Shown here: piece by piece, positions 39,901 through 51,900 of the stretch | How positions within the stretch are numbered: position 1 is the first letter of the stretch | Layout: each line of letters starts with the position of its first letter | Origin: Phylloscopus collybita | Taxonomy: Eukaryota > Chordata > Aves > Passeriformes > Phylloscopidae | DNA length: 64,000 nt | NCBI GenBank assembly: GCA_027886175.1 | Contig: JAJNNQ010000040.1 | Coordinates: 23,208,001 to 23,272,000, forward strand | Direction: 5' to 3' | Made by a program: the position numbers and the translations under genes | Notes under the pieces: generated by a model | What the model was told of the DNA's origin: nothing | What the model saw: only the letters and a program-made list of their open reading frames with translations | The model's database searches: none

Positions 39901-42900
39901 AGAAGAAATTTGCTTGTAACAACTGTGATTAATAGAAAGGTAGCCTGAATACAGCACTAACTACTTCAAAGGAAAAAAAAATCCAGATTTTTCTTCTCCA
40001 ATACACATTTAAAAATAATTTTCAAAGGAAAAGATTTCAGGTTCAGTGTGCAAAGCATACCACAAAAGAGATTATTAGGAAGCTGTTAGTCTTTCATCTT
40101 AATGTTTAGAGGCTTCCAGAATGAATTTCAACTATTATTCTTTTAATGACAAAGTAAGAAAAATTTATTAATTCAATTCTGGTTAATTGCAACTTGATCT
40201 TTTCATACTTTGAAAGAAGTTCATAGAAAGAAAACAATCTCTGAAGTTAATTTGTGTAATTTTAAAAGTAAGAATTGCCACCTTTTGAATTTGTAAAAAA
40301 TATTTAAGTTCTGAGTCAGGCAGGGGTGGAAATTAAAATATTTCTATGCAAAAAGAAGTCAGTCTTTAATTTTGCTACATGTTGAATAAAAGCTATTGAA
40401 AAATTTACTTATCAGGAAATGTTAGACTACCGAGACACATTCTCTATACCAACAAAGAGGAAATCAGGAAAAAAAAAAAAAAAGCCAGGAGAGCTGCTTG
40501 AAGAAACAAGCATCTCCTGGAAAACTCAGACACAAAAAGGAAACCTACAAAGGGTGGAAGCAAGGACATGTAGCCTGGGAGGAATACAGAGAAACTGGAT
40601 ATTGTCTGAGCAGCCAGGGATCGGGTTAGGAAAGCTGGAGTACCTAATAGAATTAAATCTGGCCAGGGATGTCAAGAGCATCATGAAAACCTTCCATAAA
40701 TACCTGGTAATAAAATGGAGGCTAGGGAAAATGTGGACCTTCTCCAGAAGGAAATGGGAGACCTGGTTATCCAGGAAATTAGAAGGCTGAGGTACTTGAC
40801 AGCTTTTCTGCCTTAGTCTTCAACAAGTGCTTCAGCCACACCACCCAAATCACAGGAGGCAAAGGCCAGGATTAGGAGAATCAGAAACCACCCACTGCAG
40901 TAGATCTGGTTTGAGGCCATCTGAGGAACCTGAACGTGCACAAGTCCATGGGGCCTGACAAGTTACATCCACGAGTTCCCACTGACCGGAAAAGGGAAAT
41001 AAACCCCGAGTTTTTTAAAAAGGAATAAGAAAGACCCAGGGAACTAAAGGTCAGTCAGTCTCACCTCTGAGTGAGTTGTAATCATGGAACAGGTCCTCTT
41101 TAAAACTGTGGTAATGCACATGGAAAATAGTGAGGTGATTGGTGACAGTAGACACGGCAACACTAAGGACAAATCACGCCTAACAAATCTGGTGGCCTTC
41201 TGTGACAGGGTTACAGCAGTGGCAGATAAGGGACGAGTGACTGGCAAGGCCAGCTTGGATAAAGCCTTGAGCAACTTGGTCTAGTGGGAGATGTCCCTGC
41301 CCGTGTCAGGAGGGTTGGAGCTTTAAAGTCTCTCCCTAACTCCAACCATTCTGTGATGATGATATAGAATTATTGTTCATACCATTTAAAGTCTTCTAGT
41401 GACTAAATTGTAAAACAAAAAAATGCTTCATCCTAGGGAAAAATTTTCTTATGGCTCTAATTTATTTGCAAAATTATTTTGTTGCTCAAGTCTCAACTGT
41501 GCTATTTAAAAGTGCAGGAAAAGGAATTATAATAGTCTTGCCGCTGCTGCTTAGAATTAGTATCTCATTAACAGAACTCAGAAATACAGTCTTTTATTTT
41601 GCATTTCTGTATGACTAACAATGTAGTCAGAATCTTTATAATCATGCGGAGAGGTAAGGCAAAACTCAAATTAGCTTTTAGTAAACAGACTCACAGTTGC
41701 ATAATCATACTCTTCATTAACCAAATAATTATTTTCTGCAACAGTTGTTATCCAGTGGGATTTTCAGATGACCACTTTTTTTTACTTTTCACATTTGGAC
41801 TGACAGAAGGAGGTCAGTGTCCTTCATCTATTTCAGCTACCCTGAAAGTATTGGCACAGATGTTTAGTGCTTTAGAGAAAATAGCTACCAGACTGTCAGC
41901 ATATTGTCTACATTTTGCCAGAAATACACAGAAAATGCACGAAATCTGGCAGCTGACCCACCTCCATGGGGAAAGGTTTGGGCAGGCCTAAGTTAGGAAG
42001 AGTGGACCTAATACATCAGCTCAGCACATCAGCTGCTGAGCTCTGGTGGTGGTCAACACTGGAGAAATTTTCTTGGCAGAAAGGCTGTTGAAAAGCTTAT
42101 CTCTGAAAAATACTTTGCCTTGGACTAAATTGAATTTGAAATTGTTTTGATCTGTTCTTCTAAATATCTCTCCATTAATTATTTTGGTTTTCTTACTCTG
42201 ATACCCCATTGTTGCCTTCAGCAAAGATTTCTACTTTAAAATTTAAGTGGTGATTAATTTTCATTATTGAAGTGTTTTTATGCATACACTAGCTTGATAG
42301 TTTTCTAGTTCGCTTTGGCACCAATACAATGAATCCAACCACTTTCACAATTGTTTATTCTCTTGGAGTTAGACTGGAGTGGAGTTTATTTTTCAGAAAA
42401 TCTTTTTCCTCACTCTGTGTGTGTAACATTTTGTGTGTATGAATACACAATATTATATATATTTTGTATATGCTATTTGTATTTATGTATGATTATATAA
42501 TATTTTAGTATGTGCTGGTCACAACCAGTGTTGTTAAATTCATTTAACAAATACTCATTTTCAGTGTAAGCTGTTTCAAGGCTGTCTTCACTGAGATGAA
42601 GAATAAACTGCTTCTTTGCTTTTCAGGTACTCCCAACCTCTGCATGAAGAAATAGCTTTGCATAAGCATCTTAAACATAAGAACATTGTCCAGTATTTAG
42701 GTTCTCTTAGTGAGAATGGCTTCATCAAAATATTCATGGAACAGGTGCCAGGTGGTAAGTTTTGGGGGAGACTGGTTTGGTGGTTGATAGGTTTGTTTGG
42801 TTTCTTAGCTTTTTAAACTTACAAAAACATATAACAGGGCCATGAGACATATTTCATACAGGTGTAATATTCTGTAGTGTCTCTTTCTGAAGTCAGTAGG

Positions 42901-45900
42901 GAAAACTGTGTCTTCAGACTGCTTGAGGAGTTAGATATGGTGTGCTACAGATAAAGCTCAGATCATTGCTGTAGCAGGTGAGCTCCTTTTACCTACAGAT
43001 CAGTGGTGGACTGACCCTGGCTGGCTCCCAGGTACCCGCCAAAGGTACTCTGTCATTCTGCTCCTCAGCTGGATTGGGGAGAGAAAATGCAACACAAGGC
43101 TCATGGGCCCTGATAAAGACAAGGAGGCATCATTCATCAGTTACCATCACAGGCAAAACAGACTTGACCTGGGGAGACTTATTTTTTTCATTGTCAACCC
43201 AGTCAGAGTAGGGTAATGAGAAATAAAGCCAAATCTTAGAAACACGTTCCCACTACCCCTCCCTTCTTCCTGGGCTTAAATTCACTTAGGATTTTATCTC
43301 CTTTCTCCTGTCAGTGGTGCAGGGGGATGGGGAATGTGGTCAGTTCATCAATATGGTCACTCCTTCCTCCTCAAGGGGAGGACTCCTCACTTCCTTACCC
43401 TGCTGCAGCACAGATGGGGTCCCTTCCAAGAGAGACAGTCCTCTGTGAACTTCAGCAATGCGAGCCCTTCCCATGGGCTTCAGCTCTACACAAACTGCCC
43501 AGGAGATACTGAGACTCTCTCTTTAATTGTGCAGGCCAGTGGTCATGCACATAAAGCATTTGACTAGAGAGGACTTTGGTTATAGATGAAATGCCTAGAC
43601 TTGCATTGGTATTGATGCTTGTTACTTTTTTCCTTTGGGGGAGAAAGCAGAATTTAATGGGATTTTTATTCTCACTTTTTGCTCTCCAAAATTATAGGCA
43701 GTCTTTCTGCTCTCCTACGATCAAAATGGGGACCATTAAAAAATAATGAGCAGACAATTGGCTTTTACACCAAGCAGATTCTTGAAGGATTAAAATACCT
43801 CCATGATAATCAAATAGTACACCGAGACATAAAGGTAAGAATTTGAGGAGAATTAAGCCTGATAGTATTATGCAACTGCATAGTCATTTATTTGTCCTGT
43901 AATTTAAAAACTTTTTCTCTGAAAGCTCTCTGCTATTCTGAACCATGGGTTAGGTAGGTGAATCATTGTTGATTTCAATTTGCACAAAAAAAAAAAAAGT
44001 TTGGGTTTTTTTTATTCTAGAAAAATTCACATATAGCAACTTAATATACGATAAAGTAGTTACTTCTTTTTGTGTTTTCAAAGACGTGACTGAACTTTCA
44101 TAAAATTTGATTGAAGTGAAGAAGATTTTGGATGGGATAATTAGCAAGTTCTTTTCCAAGGAGATTGCAAATGAAAAAGTGTTTGGCTTGTTTTTGGTTT
44201 TTTTTAAAAATCTTTTTTTCCTCTTTTATTATTCTTTAACCGAATTCTTTCTGGTAAGAGGGGAAAGTGTCTTTCAGATGAAGTTTTTGTTAATGGGTTT
44301 GCATAAGGCAGGAACATTATTGATTCCTCTTTCATCTCCTCTCTTAAGAAGTCATTTAGTAAAGAGTGCATTGTAGAAATAGGTTATATAAAAAGTCTCA
44401 GATGAAGGGTCTGCAGAGAAAAATAATTGCTCTGCATGTTCTTTTCCTCAGGGTGATAACGTGCTTATCAACACATACAGTGGAGTGTTAAAGATTTCGG
44501 ACTTTGGAACTTCAAAGAGACTTGCAGGAATCAATCCTTGTACTGAAACCTTCACTGGTATGTTCCTAGAGGAGAATTTCTTATCCTCACTCGAACTCTG
44601 TATGTAGGGTCAGAATCCACAGATGCTGAACTTTCATTGACTTCAAATCAGTATTAAATGTTACTGGAAGAATAACTTGGATATATAATCTTAAGCTATA
44701 TGCTATACTTGTGTGCACTTTTCAAAGAGAATGCTGTTTTGGATGTTCCACTTGTCACATCAAAGTCCTCTACAGCAGAAGAGCTGTGTCTCTCCTGTGC
44801 TTTACTTGAGTCTGTCTCCTTTGTGCACATGGCTTTTTCATCTCGCTGATCTTTTTCTTTCATGATTGGCTTGGACATCCCGACTTCATCTCCAGAATCG
44901 CATATCTACAGAATCTGTCATTCAGTTGCTCCTCCTTCTGCTTGATTTGGGTGTTAAATCATGCAGTGGCTCTGCATCAAATAATTATGTAAAATGAGAA
45001 GTGACTGTTACTTTAATTCCATCCTTTGCTCTGCCATTGCTTCTGTAAAAGGAACAGAATGCAGGATGATGTGTGAGATTGATTCCCTTACCTCAGAAGA
45101 AAATGTTAATCTCACCTACTCTTTTAGGTTAATATTTGAGATTTCTCTTCCTTTTCCTCTCTGGGTACAGTTCAGAGTGCTTTCCCATATTTTAATCTTA
45201 AGATATAAAAAAATAAATGAAAGATATCTCTGATCCAAAACTCATAAAAACATTTAATAACTGTCGTTGACATTGAAAAGCAATCTCCAGATCAGTAGAT
45301 GATACCAAATGCTTTTAGCACAAGTAATATCTTGAGTAGTGTTTTGAGTTTTATACAGAATGCATGTGGAAATTTTTGAATAATAAAAGGGGATTTTTTA
45401 ACTCTTCTGATATTGCTTACTTCTCAGTCATTTTGCTCCTCTTGTCTTTTAGCTATCTATTTGCAGCATTATTACACCTAAGTAAACAAAAAAGAGTATG
45501 TTTTAAACAGGTACCCTGCAGTATATGGCACCAGAGATCATAGACAAAGGGCCACGTGGCTATGGGAAGGCTGCAGACATCTGGTCTTTGGGATGCACAA
45601 TCATTGAGATGGCTACAGGGAAACCCCCATTTTATGAACTGGGAGAACCCCAAGCAGCCATGTTTAAGGTCAGACATCATCTTTGTACAGCTCAGAGTTG
45701 TGTTTCTAAACACAGGAAATCTGATTACTGTTCTGGAGAAGCTGGAATTAGAGGTTGAAAGAAAGGGAGATAAAGGAAATGCTTGGATTTTGAGGATGTT
45801 AAGAACAATCATCTGATTCAGCTGAGAGGGAGTGCTGTGTATTTTTGAATAGATTAGAAGAGAGATAGGAGCTATTCAGCAGCCTGGGTGTTTAAGAAAA

Positions 45901-48900
45901 AAACAACACCAAACTGAGAAAAAGAAGCAGTTTTCTGCTTTGTGAAAAGCCTCCGTTTGCAGCTGTGGGGGTTTTTTAAGTGTAATTGTTTATGCAGATG
46001 TAATAGTTTGGGGTTATTAATAAACTAGTTGTATAAAGTTAGTGTTAAAGCCTGAGAATGATATACCACTTCTGCTATCTAAACAGTTTTTTGATGTTGT
46101 TTAGTGTTTGGGGGAAGAACAGTTTAGGCCATTGTTTCTCCCTTTATTTGTCTCAGGTGGGGATGTTTAAAATACACCCAGAAATTCCTGAATCCATGTC
46201 TGCAGAAGCCAAGGCTTTTATATTGCGTTGCTTTGAACCAGATCCTGATAAACGAGCTTTTGCTCATGAGCTACTTATAGACGAATTCTTGAAGGTTTCA
46301 AGCAAGAAAAGAAAGTCTCCTTCAAAGCTCTCAGGTAAGCACTGCTAAATTCAATCTGGGAGTTTCCTCTTGCCCATGGTACTGTTTCATGAAACTACTG
46401 ATTCAGAGTGAAGGATGAACACAGCGGATCTCCATCCTGTGTGAATGCTCAGTTATGGCCTTCTGCACCAGCAGCTTACCACAGAAACACTGTTGTAGCA
46501 GAATTCTGTTAGGTTGTCACAGAAGTCAATTTGTATAAGTATTTATAATGAGGTCTCTAGAAGGCTGTTTGTGATTTTGTGCAGCTTTTATGTTCGTTTT
46601 TTTTCTCTTTTTTAGTTTTCACATGTTTTCATTGAAAGAATATTTATATGGAGTATATTTTGCGTAAGGTTAGAACATGCTATTAAATCTCAGTGGAGTT
46701 TTCTGTATAAGCAAAATTAATCATTGTCCCATTGCAAATGTGCATACACTGCATTATTTTTGTTTTGTGAAATTGCAGGAAATCTTCATTTCTTATGAAT
46801 TTCTAAATTATGGAAAGTGGCAAAGGAGTTTTGAGAGCAGTAATAGCATATTCTATTGTGTGTGGATATATACTTCAGAAAATATCTTCTGTATATTTTT
46901 AGTATGATGGTTAAAGAAAGAAAAATATCAGGTTAAGGAAATGATAATCGGTGATCACTTCTAACGTGGTTTCCACCCCCTCAGAATAAAATGAAATTGC
47001 AATAAATTACACTTTTGGAGATTGCAGCCAGGAGAATTGGAGATAGTCCATAAAAATGGAAGTTATCCTTTAGACTATGATTATTTTCTCAGTTAATTTC
47101 AGCATATTTAACTTTCTTTTTTTCTTTCTTTTTCTCACACAGTCCTTTCAGCTAACACAAATGGTGAGTTTTAACCTACGTCCCCATCAAAAACTATACC
47201 TGTGTACATGCTGTAGTTATCACTTATTCTGGTATAACTTGTCAACAATAAAAGGTTGAAAAGAGGAGTGGTAACAGTTGTAAAAATAAGTGACCTCTCT
47301 CTGTTAGAAACATCTAATTCATTGTGCATATCTGAACAACTGTTTTTAATCCTACCAGACTATGGCTTACTTGTCCAAGCAGGTGGGTGATAGAGGCTTG
47401 AAGGGTTGTGCTGTCATTTATGGGGACATTTGGTGGAAACCAGTGGCTGTTTCATAGCAGCCACAGAGCCAAGGTTTGTGGAGAATGATAACAGATTTTT
47501 ATCAGACTAAATTGTATAACTAACAAACCAGAATGTATTTGAGACCCTTTGTCAGACCTGGATACAGGATACACATCCCTTTCAGGAAATGAACTGGGAG
47601 AGTGTGGGAGGGAACTGAGCACACACATAGTTACCTTCATGCTGAATTGGTATCAAAGTACATTTTGAGCTGTGCACGTGTGAAATAGATCTGAGTAGTT
47701 TCCTGCAGTGATAACGTGTGCTCCGGATTTAAAACTAAAAGTTCTGACTTAACTGCATGTCTATTATCATTAGTCAACTATTATGAGTTAATTAAACTTG
47801 TTCAAATTAAACTGATGAAGAAATATATCTTCAATGTATTATAGTATGTATACTTACATGTACTGTATATAAAATGTATATTTATATACACCCATAAAAT
47901 TAAGATCGCGAAAGGTGCTTGGACAACTTACCCTATAGAAACATTTTCCTACTGCTGGAAGTCATGATAGGAGATGCACCTTCATTTCAGTCTTGAAATT
48001 CTGTGAGTGAACTCTCAAGAAGTCCAACACTTCCATCTTGAAGGAATAAAAACATACTTGAAAGACAACTCTATTGCAGATGAAAAAGCTTTAGGATTTT
48101 TTTGTCAATTTTTTTCTAATATTTTGTGTTGATGTGTGGGATGATGTGAGGTGATGTTGATGTCTATCTCCCCTGAAAAAATAATCTTCACTTCATTACT
48201 CTGATGATATTACTAAACTCTAATTTCTGAATATTCCTATACAAATAGAGTACCTTCGGAGCATATCCTTACCTGTCCCTGTTCTGGTGGAAGATACAAG
48301 TAGCAGCAGTGAATATGGTTCTGTCTCACCTGATACAGAATTAAAAATTGATCCATTCTCTTTCAAAACAAGAGCCAAATCCTGTGGAGAAAAAGATGGG
48401 AAGGGAATCCGGTCCCTTTTTCTGAGGTAAAGAGCTACCTGACATTTTTTTTACACAGTACGTTAGAAATGCTGCATCAGGATGGTTTTCATAATGTTTC
48501 TTTTCACTGTGTCTTTCTTTCAGCATCCCAGATGAACATTTTGAGGATCACAGTGCACCTCCTTCACCTGAAGAGAAAGATTCTGGGTTTTTCATGCTGA
48601 AGAAAGATAGTGAAAGGAGAGCCACCCTCCACAGAATATTAACTGAGGACCAAGAGCAGGTGGTGAGGAACCTGATGGAAGCTTTGACTCAGGTAAATTC
48701 AGAGGGCAGCAAGAATTTTATGGAATTCTGAGACATCTCTGCATTTACCTGGAACTCTTGAAATTAAACATAGTAAAGCCATTATAAATGAAGTTTGATT
48801 AAACTAGAAAGCATATACCATGTAAGCTTTCACTGTTGCTGCTTTATTTGGGCTATTAAAAACAGGCTTTGAAATTGTTCATGATGCATTACAAATGCCT

Positions 48901-51900
48901 TTTTTGTTTGTGATTACTGTGTATATACCTGGGTGTTAGTACTGGCAAGACAACAGAAAAACATGTTTTCTTGATACTCTATTTTGTCAGTGCTTTTCAA
49001 ATTGGACTGAGTCAGGTCTACTCATATAAGGAAGATCATCTCCAGGAGTGCATTATCTTGACCCCCTTTTAAAGTTCTGTGTTCTGGCTGACTGGTTTGA
49101 CAGAGGGAGGTTTAGGTCATTTGGCCTGCTCTGGCCTTATGTTAGGCTATTGTGTAGAAAAAATGGATACACCATTGCCTCCTAGCCAACAGCCATAACA
49201 GGGGAAAGAGGGGGCTAGTGAGAAAATAAACTGCAGCTATTCTTCAGTGCCGTCGGGAGGGCGTATGGAGGGAAGATGTAGTAATTGTGAGAGCTACAGC
49301 AAACAACAAAATAATTGCAGAATGACCTTTTGGCACTCCTTTGTGGGGATGATTCATTATGATGATGTATCAGTTCAGGACAACTGAAGAAATAACAGGT
49401 CATGACCACACTGCTAAGTGTTGCGACACTGTAATTAGATGACAGGAATTTTTTGTTCTTGTTTGTGTGTGTATGTGTTAGTAGTTAAATGATTCACTTC
49501 ATTCTCTAGGCAAAGTATTGCTGATCTAAAACATTTGTATAAAACATGACAACTCAGCTTCTAAAGATGCTAGTGTTTAGAAACTGATGCAAACCAATGT
49601 GATTATTTTGCATGTACCACAGTTACTGTAATTGGAAATTGGTGCCATGCAAATAAAAACAACTTCTAACTCTTGGGAGAGGGGAGAGAGTAACCCCTCA
49701 GTTATCTTGGTAACTACAGAAAATGTTAAAAGATAAGGCAGTGAGAAAGATACTTGTGATCTGTACTTTGTGAGAGTGTTGCTGTAACAGACACAGTGTA
49801 TGCAAGTAACAATCGGTGATCGTGAGAGGCTGAAACTCAATCACAAACCCCAGAGAGTGTGCTCAGTGTTTCATGCCTTTCTCAGCTGGGGCTGGAACAG
49901 ACTGAGAGAGAAGCAGAGACACAGAATTTTAGAGCTAGAGTTCAAAGCTCATATTCATGTGACTGGCTGCCCTTCAAAAGGATGCAGAGCTCTGGCTCCC
50001 AGAGACTCTTTTCTCCCTTGAGAAATGGAAGAAATTACTAATACAGTAAGACTGGCTTGCTTGTTAGGACTCACCTCATCAGGATTTAGGATTTCATAGA
50101 GTTTTTCTCTTCACAAACACTTTTCACAGGAAAGGTTTCAGCAAAGTCATTGGGTACAAGGGCTAGAGGAGAAGAATGCCCCTCACAAAATGGGTCACTA
50201 TTTCTAATTAGCAAGTCATACTGCTCATCCTATCCCTATAGTGCCTTGATGGACTTGGATCTTCTACTCCAGGGCTACAGTGTGCATTTACCTAGCTGGC
50301 CTAATGGCTTTTTAATTATTTACCTGAAAAGAAGATTGGCTACTGCAGAATAGTAAGAGACCCACTTCTGCATAGAACATCATCAGGTGAATTCTTCAAA
50401 GTAGATCAAGATCAGAGGCTAGGATCTTTTATCTCAGGTGGGGTGGATGTTTTAGTCAGTGGTATCTTTGACTGCTCTAGAACTTTTGCTTTTTTAAAAA
50501 GCTTCTTTCTCAATCAAATTATCTTTGTTTCATCCTGATCAGAATTAATCGACTATAGTTAAAAGCTCACTGTTACTGGCAAACAAGAGTTCTTGGTGAC
50601 TGGCCAGCCATAACATTCATGGCATAAAACCAGCAAATGCAATAGAACCAAACACCATATGTCCTTCTCTTACAGAAATCAATGTTGGATATCCTTAGTC
50701 TATATAAATATTTACTTTACTTCCTTCAGAATAAGCATCTAATACTTCATGTTCTACTGCAGCTCTGGCTTAATTTAAGATCTGGCTTTGTCAGTTGGCA
50801 TAACTTTACTTACGAGAGCACATACAGTGCTCTCCTTAGGTTGGCTATTCTGATGAATGCTTTTGAGCTTTTTGCTACTTTGGTAGCTCATGCAAAAATA
50901 CAAAAGCTTTTAAAAATAGGCAAATGAATATTTATACTAGAAAGGTGAGATCTTTGTAGACCTGCCTTAAGAACAGCTAAGTGTAGAAGTTCTGTGTTAA
51001 GGGAAATTAAGAAATTATATAAGAAACAACCAGTCCCTTTGTGAGCCTCCTGCATAACTTTGACTAATCCCTTCTTTTAAATGCTTCTGTAGGACTTTGC
51101 ACATTGTCTCTGAAAGGCACGCAGAAATTAGAAGCCCTGCAGAGTACGTGTGTGTTTGCAATTATGAACAATTTGTAGTATCCAGTGCACAGTACATGTA
51201 TTCATATCTTTCCATTGCTGTACAAAGACACTGTAGGCACTACAGTGTGCACTACATTCTTCAGCAAAACGAAGTCAGCTTCTTGTTCATTGAGTTCCTA
51301 CCTGTGTCACCAGGGAGCTCAGCCCCAGAGCTCCATGCTGCTGCAGTTATGCTGCCACCAGTACCTCACCAGAAACCATAGCAGCAGTTTCTGAAAACCC
51401 ATATTGCCAACTGACATTACCGGCTGAAGTCCTTCTGGATGTATGTTTCAATAGATGAGCATTAAAACTATTTATTTTCCTCTCTCTTCTGGCAGGGAGC
51501 TGAAGAACCCAAGCTAAAATGGGAACATATCACAACACTCGTTTCCAGCCTCAGAGAGTTTGTACGGTCCACTGATCGCAAAATCATCGCAACCACGCTT
51601 TCAAAATTGAAGCTGGAGTTGGACTTTGACAGCCATGGTATCAGCCAAGTGCAGCTTGTGCTGTTTGGTTTTCAAGATGCTGTAAGTCGTCATTTTTACC
51701 AAGAAATTTGTGTACCTAAACTGGAAAAACCTAAACAAACCAGGACCAAAATTCTCACTTGTTTAACTTCCACCCAGAGCTGCTGAAGCAATAATATTTG
51801 AGGGCTTTGAAACTGAAATAGTAAAATCTGAACCCACAGCAGTGACTTTGCCTTGTGATCCTTTGGCAGGACACAGACCCTGAACACTATTGAGATTTTG

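Larger units (their letters stand above)
45669..48523 (+). other. MAP3K5: Short introns around exons W17-W19
   Basis: These introns (45669-46156, 46335-47142, 47164-48248, 48427-48523) are plain AT-rich sequence with no recognised repeats. The pyrimidine tract before the microexon (about 47113-47137) is the notable element. The coordinates also span exons W17-W19, listed separately. Confidence 0.6.
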
